In this document: positions 1 to 10,349 of the stretch, piece by piece
Layout: every line of letters begins with the position of its first letter
Position numbering within the stretch: position 1 is the stretch's first letter
Origin: Haplomitrium mnioides
Taxonomy: Eukaryota; Marchantiophyta; Haplomitriopsida; Calobryales
NCBI GenBank assembly: GCA_049999725.1
Contig: JBNGIS010020525.1
Coordinates: 1 to 23,934 of the forward strand
Reading direction: 5' to 3'
DNA: 23,934 bases
Program-made: the position numbers and the translations under genes
Notes under the pieces: model-generated
Databases searched by the model: none
What the model was told of the DNA's origin: nothing
Seen by the model: the letters and a program-made list of their open reading frames with translations, nothing else

Positions 1-200
1 CTCCATATACTGAGGAGTGTGTTGAGAGTTGGAAGGGTGAGAGCAAGAGTGATGTGTGTGTGAGAAGATTTGGAGTAAAGAGTTGGAAATTTCCAAATAT
101 CGATTTGAGTACTTACATTTTTGTTGAGTGTTGTAGAAATTGTTGTGTATTGATGAGTGCAGCCACACTTCAGCCCCCCTCTCATCTTAAATGTGCACTC
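1..200. other. Unassigned flank at left edge
   Basis: I see no gene, RNA or recognisable repeat here. The sequence is TG- and TTG-rich on the + strand (CA-rich on the other strand, like a plant 5' leader). Similarity to the LTR family described at 200-715 fades out around position 200. It may be a diverged part of that reverse LTR or a separate insertion; nothing in the window settles this. Confidence 0.4.
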
Positions 201-715
201 AACATCAAAGTCACATGAGGAGAAACCGGCGAAGCCTCTAGCTTCACAGGCCTAGCTCGCTCTGACAAAGATCTCGACTCCTCCTTCCTATCTCTGATCC
301 GTGCTTCTGATGTGTGGCATTTGCAGGCATTCTCCGCGGTCTCCCTCTTCCTTGGGTGCCTTCAGCTTTCTGCTTTATAACTCCGTTCTTCCTCCTTCGA
401 TCGCTTCGCCTTGGGTGGGCATTCCTTTCATCCCGCTAGGCTTTGATTCTCGCATCCCCACAAGACCTACGGGCTCTCGTTTGCTCAATTCGATTTTTAG
501 TGGTGCCCCTCTCTTGGTTGGTGACCATTGCTCCCTTCTCTTCTTCCGCTATGATGTCGTTCTCCTCCATGGATCCATGCGCTCTATTTGTACTTACACA
601 TTTGAAGGATTCCTGCTGCTCACGAGGTGCTTTTGTCCTTACCAAAGAGGAATTGTGTCAATGTTGCTTGTGTTAGGAAGAATTCTGTATCAGCATCCCA
701 ATTCGCTTGCTGACA
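200..715 (-). mobile_element. Reverse-orientation LTR head, same family as element F
   Basis: Read on the minus strand from 715 downward, this matches the first roughly 450 bp of the 5' LTR at 9720 in order: TGTCAGC start, the segment around AAAGCACCT, the AAAAATCGAA.TGAGCAA segment, GTGGGGATGC, and CCCACCCAAGGCGA. It begins with the same TGTCA terminus as element F. The sequence just outside it (716 onward, read in reverse) is not purine-rich, so 715 looks like the outer edge of a 5' LTR or a solo LTR rather than a 3' LTR start preceded by a polypurine tract. Divergence is high (roughly 25-30% by eye), so it is an older or different subfamily. The rest of the element would lie left of the window. 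Confidence 0.75.
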
Positions 716-2130
716 AAGAGTCCGCGAGAAACTTCGGAGATGTGGCAGAGTAGGAGGAGTTCGGGGAAGATACAAGAAGGTACAATTCTAGAGGGGTCTG
801 CAGGATACTTTGGGAGTTAGTCAAACTTCGGATCCTTGAGTCAACTTCGGAAAAGCTAGGTCAAATGTGGCAGTCCAACTTCCACCTTGCGGGCAGCGGC
901 GGATGGCGCAACATCGGAGACGTGGAAGCCTAGGAGGTGTCCGTAGGGAACAACGTAGACGTGGCGACTTCGGGGAGTCCGTGGGAGACAGCGGGAACAT
1001 GGCAGCCTAGGAGGTGTCCGAGGGAAACAGCGGAAGGTGCACTTCGGAGGAGTCCGCGGGATCCATCAAAAGGTAGTCAACTTCGGAACCATACGTGTGG
1101 TGGTAGTCCAACTTCCACCTTGCGAGCGGCGGCAGACGGCGCGACTTCGTAGACGTGGCAGCCTTGGAAGAGTCCGCGAGCAAATTCGGAGATGTGGCTG
1201 TCTGGGAGGAGTTCAGGGAAGACAATAGAAGGTACAACTCCGGAGGGGTCCGAGGGATACTTTGGGAGTTAGTCAAACTTCGGATCCTTGAGTCAACTTT
1301 GAAAAGTCAAGTCAAATGTGGCGGTCGAATTTCCACCTTGCGGGCGGCGACGAACGGCGCAACATTGGAGACGTGGCTGACTGGGAGGAGTTCGGTGAAG
1401 ACAGCAGAAGGTTCAAGTCCAAACGGGTCCGTAGGATACTTTGGAAGTTAGTCAAACTTTGGATCCTTGAGTCAACTTCGGAAAGTCAAGTCAAATGTGG
1501 CAGTCCAACTTCCACCTTGCGGGCGGCGGCGGACGGCACAACATCAGAGACGTGGTAGCCAAGGAGGTGTCCGTGAGGAACTGGTAGACGTGGCAACTTT
1601 GGGCAGTCCGTAGGAGACAACGGAAACGTGGCAGCCTAGGAGGTGTCCGTGGGAAACATCGGAAGGTACACTTCGGAGGAGTCCGTGGGATCCATCGAAA
1701 GGCAGTCAACTTCGGAAATCCATGTTAGTGGCGGTCCAACTTCCACCTTACGGGCGGTGGTAGACGCCGCGACATCGTAGACGTGACGGTCTTGGGGCAG
1801 TCCGTGGGAGACTATAGAAACGTGGTAGCCTGGGAGGTGTCCGTGGGAAACATTGGAAGGTACACTTCGGAGGAGTCTACGGGATCAATCGGAAGGTAGT
1901 CAACTTCGGAAATCCAGGTTATTGGCGGTTCAACTTCCACCTTGCGGGCGGCGGCAGACGGCGTGACATTGGAAACGTGGCACCTTGCAGGAGTCCGTGG
2001 AGAACAACGAAAATGTAGCAGCCTTGCAAGAGTCTGTGGGAAACTTCAAAGACTTGGCATCTTATAGGAGTCCGTGGAGAACTTTAGTGACGTGGCGCCT
2101 TGTAGGAGTCCATGGAGAACTTTGGAAATG
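716..2130 (+). repeat. Degenerate tandem array, about six 180-233 bp units
   Basis: A block reading CCAACTTCCACCTTGCGG or close variants recurs at about 875, 1108, 1326, 1505, 1736 and 1930, giving spacings of 233, 218, 179, 231 and 194 bp. Around it, phrases such as GTCAACTTCGGAA, AGACGTGG and GGAGGTGTCCGTGGGA also recur. The units resemble the three-copy repeat at 11270-11660 in F's LTR (GTCAACTTCGGAAGA followed by a GC-rich block and GATGACGTGGC), so the old LTR carries an expanded version. Short ORFs here are repeat translations, not genes. Confidence 0.8.
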
Positions 2131-2900
2131 TGGTAGTTGGGAAATAGCCCGAGGGAAATTGGGGAGCAGTCGAAGAAAATTGCGGATCGGCCAGCGGATT
2201 ACTACAGGTCAATCCACGGGATACGTCGGGCATCCAATCTTTGAGTTGATCAGTGGACCTATCACTCTTCGGACGCATCTCTTCAGATCGCGTTGCAGAA
2301 CAAATCGCTTTGGCCCTTGGCTTCGGATCTTCACCTAGCTTACTAGTTTGAACCAATCAAATCTGCGACTGCCTAACCTTCATCGATTTATTAATGTGGA
2401 CCAGCAGTAGGCCAATCGAAGATCGTGACTCTTCAGGCATGCCTATTAGGGATCCTTGTAGGGCTTATAAGTTACTATCTCCGACTTGCGCCGAGATCTC
2501 CCATGCTTGAATCAGCTTTCCAGACTCATCGGCATCGGGGTGCACTGCTTACTTGCAGAGGATGAAGAGTTGGCTCTACCTAACGACCTTTGTCAGCTTG
2601 TCATTCTAGTCTTCATCAAAAGGAAATTGTGTGCGAGGCCTCCAAGACTGCCATAGGAGCGCACGGGAACAGCCTACCTTCGATCTACACCGAGGTTGTC
2701 TTCCTCTGACTTGGGAGAACTCTAGGGATGACTGTTAACTTCAGACTAGCCCTCGACAGTACAGACAGGTGTCAACGTGCCAAGAAACGGTTGCTAACTG
2801 GAAAAACTGCCAAACACCACGTGGAGGAAGGAGACGATCTTGAACAAGAAATGCTTCAAGGGAACGGGAGCGTGGGGGGGGGGTTATAGATGGATGCACA
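2130..2900. other. Non-coding LTR-like stretch without gene
   Basis: No convincing ORF, domain or RNA gene is visible. By position it is the middle of the old LTR body; similarity to F's LTR is weak and patchy. A run of nine or more G lies near 2874-2883. Confidence 0.45.
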
Positions 2901-4084
2901 ACAACATTTGAGCAGTTGATGAATATGCAAAATTGAGGTGCGCAAGCTATCTTTGAGAGGAAGACGCAACGAGGAAAGGAGGAAAGAATTCTAGGGAAGA
3001 TTAACGTGAGGCGAGTGGACTCGTGCAAGGGAGCTAGCGGGGGTGGAGGTGGACTTGAGGGGCATTGAGAATCGCTGAGCATGAAGCTCTAGAGTCTTAG
3101 GCGATCCAGGTGTACTCATCACGACAGGTGGATAAGCATTTGGAGGTGTATTGCTACTTGCAGTTGAAGGGGATTCTTTCGGTCTTGAATTCGGGAGAGG
3201 CTACCAAAGGGCAATCTTGGGGTCATCTTAGCATCGTCTGTGCAGAAGCATCAATCTTAGAGGTGCTCAAGGGCATTTCTGGTCAAATTTCTCAAGTGGA
3301 GTCAAGAGAGGAGTGGCTGTGTTAGTGCCCGCACACTGTGGAGAAGATCCATTCGAAGCTCTAGGTGGAGTGGGTGGCTAGCAGTCGAGAGGATTGTCTT
3401 CCAGAGGTCAAAGTCAAAGAAATCTTCTTCCAATTCTAAGGAAGTAAATTAAGGGCTTCTCGCGAGGGAAGTTGAAAAACTATCTGGATGAGAGTGCATG
3501 GGTGAGGAATTGAAGGAAGACTAAAGTTGCTGATTCGAGGAGGAAAGCTTGGATCTTGGGACATGGAAGGGGTTCCAATGCTAGCAAAGTAGTGTGCATG
3601 TGTATATATCTATGTTCATGTGCATTAGTTAGATTTGTGTTCTGTTTGTAATTTCTGTGAAGCTCTTAGTATTTGGAGTACACTTGCTTTCCATTTGTTC
3701 AGACCATGGGAACACCCTACGAAGGGGAAGCCAGAGTATTAACACTGCATCGTGGTATCTTGGATGCTGGGAACTGTTCCCATTTTGTACACAAGGTGTT
3801 TGGGTCCAGTTTTGGACTTTTGAATTGTATTTCGAATTGCCCTCATCAGTACCTTGGCCTATGTGAGTGTGCATTTCGGCATTGAGTGTGTATGAGCAGG
3901 GTTGTTGCTGAAGTCATTGTGGATCAATGGAAAGGCTTGTAAGGTGAAGAGGAACACCTTAATGCCTTAAAGCGATAACTTGCAAATGGGTCTTCTCATA
4001 AAAGAACCAGATCCCATGTTTTGTCCACCTCTACCCTCCAAAGTAGCACCTTTGGAGGTTAAGGCCTGAAGGAGGGGTGTGACC

Positions 4085-4290
4085 TACATTTGTTCATGTT
4101 GGAAGAAGGTGTATGGGCTATAGGTGTGTGCATGCATGTGCTGTACTTGGGTGTTGTAAGGCGGTGTTGCAACCACTCCACAGTGGGTAAGTAGGATTTG
4201 GGGTCAAATTGGTGCAAAGCCCCTCCTATAAAAGGTCCCAAAACACAAGTCAACCTTTAAGTGGGTGTAAATCAATCAGTAAAGAGATAA
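4085..4290 (+). other. Possible leader of old LTR element
   Basis: This follows the TGAC-type end of the old LTR. The first about 25 bases (TTTGTTCATGTTGGAAGAAGG) resemble the bases just after F's 5' LTR (TTTTTGATGCTAGAAGGAGG), so it may be the start of an internal region with a conserved primer-binding zone. A second shared phrase, CAAGTCAACCT, occurs at about 4248 and at about 13398. No ORF is supported. Homology stops where the minus-strand transposase-like remnant begins. Confidence 0.35.
4227..4235 (+). promoter_or_regulatory. TATA-box-like motif
   Basis: TATAAAAGG in a C-rich context (CCCCTCC upstream) is a strong match to the plant TATA consensus. It points rightward into a region with no plus-strand gene, so it may be a relic of an LTR/leader promoter or chance. 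Confidence 0.3.
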
Positions 4291-5690
4291 GTGACCGACC
4301 ACAAGGCTGATAAATGGGGATCTTTCTCTTTCAAATAAGTTGTGTTGTAGTCATGAACTTCCTATTTTGTAAAATCATCGGGCAAGTTGTACACTTCATG
4401 AGTGGGCATTCTCTCGCAATGTCCTTGGAAAAAATTGTCCATCCACTCACGTACAAAAACTCCTTTAGCAGACAGTTCTCTTTTTCCAAAAATGCCTCTA
4501 GGATCTGCATTTTTGAGATTCTGAATCCTTTGGATTCTATCATTCCCTACTACTAATATTAATTTGAAGGCTCTTCTACAGACAAAGGTATCGCCAATCA
4601 GTGTAAATCGATTTTCAACATCGGAGTTTTTTCTTGGTATTCCCCATTGCAGTGTGATATCACGATTCTTCATGCTTTGTCGAAAGTACATTCTCTCATA
4701 GTTTTCAAAAAATTTATCTTGCACAACGACAAGCAATTATTTCGACAACAAGAAATTCTCTTCAATTTAGAAATGGACGTTGGTTCCAACTTTTTCTTAA
4801 CAAAGCTCTCGTCATGATGGACTTTCCGCAAAAAAAATTTGTGTAAGGTGTTTACCTATTTGGGTTTTGGCTTAGACAAAGAATTTTTATGTTGTGTTGG
4901 ACGACTCAGTCCGTAAGCAAATCCAACAATAGGAGATAATTCATCCTGAAGATCTTGCTCGCCATCGTTAACATTATTTGTTCCGTCGCAAAATATTTTC
5001 GAGAGATGAGTTTCTTCTTGGGGATTGAGAGACTTGCACCATTCTGAAACCAAATCTTGATCAATATCTCCATTAAAATGAAATGTTTTTTGTAATAAAA
5101 TCGGTGCCCTTAGTGATAACTCCGAAGAAATGTTGATTGATTGAGACTCTTTGCTAGAATCGTTTTCCAAACTATCGTCTCAAGACTCCTCCAAAAGAAT
5201 TCGATTTGTTTTAGATGTCCCAATCTCTTTATAAGGTGCAACTTGAAACGAAATCAGTTGCTGTTTGAGTGGTGTTATCGAGGAGAGTGGCTCATCTCCA
5301 AAATTAAAACTGTCCATAGATTGTATGCTCTTTGTGTTCTGAAGAGACACACTTTGATCATGAATATCGAAGTCTTCTTTATAAGTGGATGAAGAAAGAT
5401 CTACAACCGTTGAGATCTCTGTGTTGAACCTTTTTTTTTCAAATATTTTGGAATACTCAAAAGAAAGATTCAACTTCGACCGCTTGATGGGCAACAAAGA
5501 TCTTTTGTTGGATGAAGATTGTTTCCTTAGATCTCTACGAGCGTTGAGTTCCTTCTTTGATCTTTTGTGTGCAAGTTGTTGAGTCGTTAATCCTATGCGT
5601 GCATTGGATTCACTCCTTGACCCTATGCACGTATTGGGTTGAGTCCTTGATCCTATGCGCACATGGAGTTCACCTTCTCGATCTTTCTAG
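4290..5690 (-). pseudogene. Broken transposase-like gene of uncharacterised family
   Basis: Read on the minus strand, three blocks lie in a row. At 5670-5180 is a basic, Ser-rich N-terminal stretch starting with a 10-residue repeat. At 5170-4750 the same frame continues past a TGA (about 5178) and a TAG (about 4858) into a Cys-rich segment with CCRNNCLSLC. At 4736-4362 another frame carries FVCRRAFKLIL followed by EWMDNFFQGHCERMPTHEV, ending LPDDFTK then a stop. This order (CC..NC, then RF.L.GD.FVCRRAF) recalls an uncharacterised transposon-derived family seen in algae, lower plants and invertebrates, in which a DDE-type catalytic part follows; that part is missing here. Family assignment is from memory of the pattern. 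Stops, a frame change near 4740 and truncation make it a pseudogene. Confidence 0.5.
5581..5670 (-). repeat. Three 30-bp tandem units within the remnant
   Basis: Three consecutive 30-bp units (5581-5610, 5611-5640, 5641-5670) share the core CCTATGC. A more diverged unit precedes them at about 5546-5580. On the minus strand they encode a 10-residue repeat with the core [AC]RIGSR-type residues. The unit length is a multiple of three, so the frame is kept. Confidence 0.8.
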
Positions 5691-6975
5691 GCGGTGTCGT
5701 GTGGCAGTAATCTAAGTCTGAGAATACATAGGGTATATAGCTATGGAGAAGGTTGTGTGAAAGGTAGAAGCTTTGATGTCTGCGACTTTGAAATGAAGCA
5801 AAGATAATGGAGATTGAGTGCCTTTGTGGCTTCAACTCAGCTCAAACAAAGCGAAGGTAAGCAAGTTTCCCTTCCTTTGTACTCCTTTTTTGCAAGGATA
5901 ATGTGAAGTCTACTAATTTTTTTTTATTTGTAACTCTCAGCCTAGAATTCATGCTGCCAAAGAAAGATGTGTGAAAATTTTCAATAGGAAATACACAGCG
6001 AAATGCTCTCCACAGCCAAAAACTCAATTGTTGTTTAAAAGACAGAAAAACCAACACTCATAAATTTTCTTGAGTAATAACTCTTTTTGATTCAAATTAT
6101 CTTGATACAAAATTTCATAAAGAGCTTCTTCACATTCCACTCTAGTCTTTCTCAAAGTTTCACCTTCTATGCTGCTCTTGGTATACAGAAACAAGTTATA
6201 AATCCAATGTCAAAAGGAAAAATGATTTTGAAGAACCTCAAGAATATTTCTTCAACTTCCGTCGGCTTTCACAAATCGACCTCAACTCCAAATACATTGC
6301 AATTTGATGTAAAACTATAGCCCTTGTCATCCACTTCCTAATGATACTCTGTTGTTTCTCAGAATTATCGTAACAACGTCGCAATCATCCAAAATGTAAA
6401 CCTATCTTCAATTCAACCCCTTCGTCTTCAATTGCCCATAAGTATGTGTGTAAATCTACAAATGACTCAAAATTTCATGCAAAGGGATGCTACTCTTTGT
6501 GAGCTTTTGATCTTTACCTTGTTCAAGCCTCTTCACTTTTGAAAACTCCATGAACCATGAAACTGAAAACTCTATCTTGTCTTCCTTTTAGGGTTTTTAC
6601 TAAAAGAAAGTTAACTCCCTTTTCACTTGTTATAAGAACAACTCTAAGTAAATTCCTTGGTAGAACAGAGCACAAATAAGGTAGAAACAATAGATTAAAT
6701 TTTCTCCCTTGATCATTTGATAAGTTGATGAAGTCACTCGAACATTCGTCGTCGGCTATTCACCATTTACCCAACGTATCCCTTGCAGAAGATAGGATAA
6801 CCCTATCACTACCCACCATATCTATATCATCTTCCACATAGCACTAACAGATACTAATTTTGTTCTTTGAGAAGGTTCTCGAAAAGTGCTTCGCCGCTGC
6901 TTCAATGATTTTCTTTGAATTTAATTATGGTAAGAAGATTACTTTTCTCCATTCTTTTGTTACCTTTTTACGTAT
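5690..6975. other. AT-rich stretch, probable 3' LTR of element R plus flank
   Basis: No domain-bearing ORF is visible on either strand. By position it lies just beyond the end of R's minus-strand pol, where R's 3' LTR should be. A candidate LTR start on the minus strand is TGTTAG (plus-strand CTAACA at 6843-6848); candidate far ends include TGTTG at about 6349. R's other LTR is outside the window, so neither end can be tested by comparison, and no clean polypurine tract precedes 6848. Confidence 0.35.
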
Positions 6976-8190
6976 TAATCAAACCACAACACAACATCCA
7001 CCTTCTTTGAACTTGTGCATCCACTGGTAGGCACTAAGAAAGAAGATGTTGTGGTTGGCGTCAAAGAGTTTTCTCTTCTTTTAGTGAACTCTTCCTCTTG
7101 ATCTTTTGGATTAGCTTCCCATTCAAACATTGGCACATAAGCTCCGATCTCCTCCAAAGTATTTTCTTTGTCTCATTTCTTGAATAATTTCACCCTCTTT
7201 CCTGCAATTGGAACTTTGAGTAAAGTTCCATCCAACTCTCTTAATGAATATGTGGTATTATCATGCACAATCACAACTACATATGGTCCAAACCAGCGTT
7301 TAGAGAACTTCTAAATAGTACTATGCTGGTTATCCAAGCTATTGTCATATACCACTACCCAATCTCCTTCTTGTAGCTCTCGTGGCCTCAATCTATGTTG
7401 TTGATCAAATCTTTCTTTGTTTTTCAGCCTTGCCCTCTTCAACCTTTTCACTGCTAGTTGGATATCTTCAGGCCTCCTCTCTAATTGCTGAATCCGTAGT
7501 GCAAGAAGTTCCTCTCTTGAGATGTGATCTTGCTAGGGTAAGACACTCCAACTCAATATGCTTTCCTCAACTGGCATAATTGGTTTTTTCCCTTGCATCA
7601 ATTCAGTTGGCATATAACCAATCACTGAACTATGAGTAGCTCTATCAACCCAAAGTGCAAATAAGAGCAGCCTTGGCCACTCACTTGCTTTCCCTCTACA
7701 TGCTTTGACAAGAGCTTTGACAATAAGAAGATGCCCACGTTCACTCTTAGCATTTCCTTCAGGATAATATATTGTAGTGAGAGCAAGCTTAATCCCACAT
7801 CTTAGAAAGAAATCTCTAGCCTCATGAGTGTTTAATTCTCCCCTATCAGCTGTAATCCTACCCACACAACTATATCTAGAAACTACATCCTCCAGCAAGA
7901 ACCGATAGACATTCTCTGTTGCCTTGGTTCTCAGTGCTCTTCTTTCAACTTGATTGGATAGATCTTCTCGTGCTAAGACCAAATACTTCATTTTCCACAC
8001 CCCAAGAGGTATAGCAACTAGATCCACCACCCACTTATAATGTAAAGCAAGTGGATAGGTTGGATGTAACCCATCTCTATGTCGAATCTCCGAATACATC
8101 TGGCAAGTCTGACAAGACTCAACAAATGCAACCACATCTCTGTAGATGTTTCTTCACCAATATTTTTCTTTTAATTTGGTATAAGTCTCA
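6975..8190 (-). pseudogene. Element R integrase (pol C-terminus)
   Basis: The enzyme would insert retrotransposon cDNA into chromosomes. The zinc-binding region is damaged: the Cys pair survives as CQTCQMYS near 8105, but the upstream His part lies in another frame with a stop. The core at 8135-7533 keeps the three acidic residues in context: WVVDLVAIP (D), ITADRGELN (D) and GNAKSERGH (E). After a TAG at about 7532 the frame continues through RELQEGDWVVVYDNSLDNQ to KRWFGPYVV, a GPF/Y-type C-terminal module, with a further TAG between them (about 7312). An acidic tail follows to a stop at about 6975. No chromodomain is evident. Confidence 0.8.
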
Positions 8191-9085
8191 TAGATTCCTC
8201 TATATCCAACCCATAACTATTATGAAAATCATTGAGCAATTTGGTTTGTACTTCTTTCTTGTACAACACCCTTCTTGATATCTCATGGCCATTTTTCGCC
8301 CTCTTCCATAAGTAGCCTCTTGCTAGTAGATAATTGTAGGATTTTTGACTCACTTGCTTGAACTGAGCTTTACTCCATTCTGGTCTCCTTTTTAGGGTAC
8401 TCAAATAATGGCCAATATCTAGCCACTCTCCTTCATACAGCTCTTCCAAGAATGGCTCTTTCTGCTCATTATCTCCTTTTTGTACATGTGAATAAAATTC
8501 AATTCCTACATCATCAATATCCTCAATCATCTCCTCTTCTAGCTCATATCGAGCTTGACAGAGCATATCTACCACTGGATTATCCTTCCCCACTATATAC
8601 TTGTATTTTGGATTTAATACCTTGATATAAGCAATCCAGTGCAACATGGCAATATCAGACGTGTTGCAATTGGTAATCATCCCCAACAAAGGTAAGCAAT
8701 TTGTTTCCACAATCAGTGGTGCTCTAATCAGGTATTCTTTCTCAGCTTTCATAGTTGCTACCACCCCCCATAACTCTCTCTTTACCTATGGATAACTTCT
8801 TTGTCGTTTGCTCAACACTTTGGCTCCAAACCGAATTGCAAATCAATTTCCTTCCACATCATCTTGCTCGATTGCCCAGCCTATAGCAATAGGGCTGGCA
8901 TCTACAGTCAATGTCACAGGCCTTTTATTTTCATAACTCCCTCTCCAAAGGACAAGCTGAGAAGATAATAGTTTCTTCAGCTTTTGCACAACTTTCGTAT
9001 GGATGTCTTCCCACTGAAACTCCTTTCCTTTGCACAACAAATCATACAAAGGATCTACCACATGTGCAAAATGAGGGATCCACAC
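8171..9085 (-). pseudogene. Element R RNase H and connector
   Basis: RNase H degrades the RNA strand of the RNA/DNA hybrid during reverse transcription. Reading from 9085, the thumb/connection ends and RNase H starts at LTVDASPIAIGWAIEQDD (first Asp kept). Two stops interrupt it (about 8842 and about 8790). The Glu in VKRELWG is present, but the third acidic position reads ETNCLPLLG where ETDCLP-type sequence is expected, consistent with an Asp-to-Asn change. GKDNPVVDMLCQAR holds the fourth Asp. A linker of about 120 residues leads to the integrase zinc region. Confidence 0.75.
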
Positions 9086-9099
9086 ATGACCTTAGAAAT

Positions 9100-9719
9100 C
9101 TGCGTACCTCCGTAACTGAGCAACATGTATCGTTTAGTCACTGAATGGCATCAATTTTCTTTTGATCAGGTTTTCAGCCAAACCAACCATATAAGTGCCC
9201 AACAATCACAACTTCACGAACTTCAAAAGATGATTTCACCCTTGATAAGGTCAAATGTACCTCTTCTAACCTTTGTAAAATCTGGTCACAATCCAAAATA
9301 TGATCCATAACAAATTTTCGGCATCCCCTCTCATCCAAAGCTTCATTCTTGTCTTCTTCTATACATCCTTTGATTGGAATGTCATCAAGAAATGTCATGG
9401 TCTTTTCTGGGATAAATTCTCTCAGAACCTTGTTCATCTCATTCATCATATGTGCCACAAAGTTTGTAGCACCTTGAGGTAAAGTGCACATTCTCAATAA
9501 ATCCAATGGTGTCCTCATAGTTGTTATATCCCTACTCCCTTCAGCAAGTTGGAATTGGTCATAACCAAAGTAGAAATCACCCATAGAATAGATAGCTCTT
9601 CTAGCAAATGCTTATGCAAAGTCTCCAACAATTGGTCCCACACTTGTATTTTGGATGGTAACTTGATTTACTGACTGCATATCTTGAATAAATCATAGTG
9701 CCCCACTTTTCTTAAGTAC
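9100..9719 (-). pseudogene. Element R reverse transcriptase, downstream part
   Basis: Reverse transcriptase fingers and palm, starting directly at the insertion junction with LKKSGAL, then a TGA and FIQDMQSVNQVT, a second stop (about 9611), then MGDFYFGYDQFQLAEGSRD, the CTLPQGATNFVAHMMNEM motif and the catalytic FLDDIPIKGC box at about 9366-9392. Frame is lost near 9170-9100 around EVRRFL and resumes in another frame as WIPHFAHVVDPLYDLL. The beginning of this RT lies at 22512 and above. Confidence 0.85.
9715..9719 (+). repeat. Left target-site duplication of element F
   Basis: AGTAC directly before TGTCAG. The right copy at 22512-22516 is GGTAC. Four of five bases match; the difference is a single A/G transition. 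Confidence 0.8.
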
Positions 9720-10219
9720 TGTCAGCCAACGATTTGGGGCACTAAGGCAAAATTCAGGAAATCCAGAGAAGTATTGGCACAATGTCACTTTTGCAAGTGT
9801 GAAAGCACCTTGGGAGCAACGGATTTACCTCAATCAGCTAGTAAGAACAAGGCGTAGGAATCCTCAGAGGATGAGAAGGGAACCGTATTCACCAGCCAAG
9901 GGACGGGTACCACTACAAAAATCCGAAGTGAGCAAGCGAGAACTTGTGGGTCTCATGGGGATGCAGGGATCAAAGCTGAGCATGGAAGAAGGGAACGCCC
10001 ACCCAAGGCAAGGCGATCGGAGGAGGAAGAGCGGATCTACAACATGGAAACCCAAAGGCACTCAGAGGAGAGAGAGATCGCGGACAAAGCTTGCAGCTGC
10101 CACCCATTAGGAGTAAGGATCAAAGAAGGAAGGGGGAGTCAGGATCGTTGCAAGGGCAAGCTAGGCCAGGGAGCGAGGGACGCCTCGATCCCGCAAACGT
10201 GAGCACACTCTACAAGGGT

Positions 10220-10349
10220 CCGATCGGCCCTTCTCTTTTTTTCTTTTTTTTTTGACCGAAAGTTAACAACTTTATTAACTTTCAAGCATCAAAGGAACAA
10301 CCGCAGCCAACAATTAGGCCGAGCGGCAAAAACCGATCGGCCCTTCTCT
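10220..10349 (-). mobile_element. 5'-truncated LINE-like tail with 17-bp TSD
   Basis: The 17-bp sequence CCGATCGGCCCTTCTCT occurs at 10220-10236 and again at 10333-10349. Between them lie 96 bp that the 3' LTR lacks; the 3' LTR has a single copy of the 17-mer (with one change) near 20077. Read on the minus strand the insert ends AACTTTCGGTC followed by an A-rich run (18 bases including one G), as left by target-primed reverse transcription. The stretch AATAAAGTTGTTAACTTTCGG resembles 3' ends of plant LINE transcripts (from memory). It inserted after element F did. Confidence 0.85.

Larger units (their letters stand above)
716..4084 (+). mobile_element. Old diverged forward LTR body (head missing)
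   Basis: From about 2900 to 4084 this aligns in order with 12050-13308 of the 5' LTR of element F. Shared blocks include TCGGGAGAGGCTACC, CTTCTCAAGTGGAG-like sequence, GGAAGTTGAAAAACTAT, and the final run ending in GTGTGAC at about 4080-4084, where F's LTR ends in TGACA. The 716-2130 part is a tandem array related to the repeats in F's LTR; 2130-2900 is only weakly alignable. The part matching F's LTR head is absent in this orientation; instead a reversed head abuts at 715. No coding sequence is supported here. It shows that the 555-bp block missing from F's 3' LTR is ancestral. Confidence 0.75.
6975..9719 (-). mobile_element. Element R, downstream part (RT to integrase), Ty3/gypsy
   Basis: This is the 3' half of a minus-strand Ty3/gypsy polyprotein gene, in order from 9719 downward: the rest of RT, RNase H, integrase zinc-binding region, integrase core and C-terminal module. 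Integrase after RNase H defines Ty3/gypsy order. The 5' half lies at 22512-23934; the two were separated by insertion of element F. The sequence style (KKSGALxFIQDMQ, MRTPLDLLRMCTLPQGATN, IPIKGC) differs from element F and from common angiosperm lineages, and resembles a lineage I associate with bryophytes and fungi. It has several in-frame stops and frame changes and is not functional. Confidence 0.85.

Noticed and set aside
301-753. 150-codon plus-strand ORF at the left edge
   Set aside because: It lies antisense over the reversed LTR head and into the adjacent array; no known domain and no conservation beyond the LTR.
937-1558. Overlapping short plus-strand ORFs
   Set aside because: They are shadows of the tandem array, with the same peptides recurring in different frames.
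6087-6320. 77-codon plus-strand ORF in the AT-rich region
   Set aside because: No recognisable domain, low-complexity composition, and it lies where R's 3' LTR or flank is expected.
9799-10110. Basic 103-codon ORF in the 5' LTR
   Set aside because: Purine-rich LTR sequence gives Arg/Lys-rich translations; the 3' LTR copy does not preserve it in the same form.
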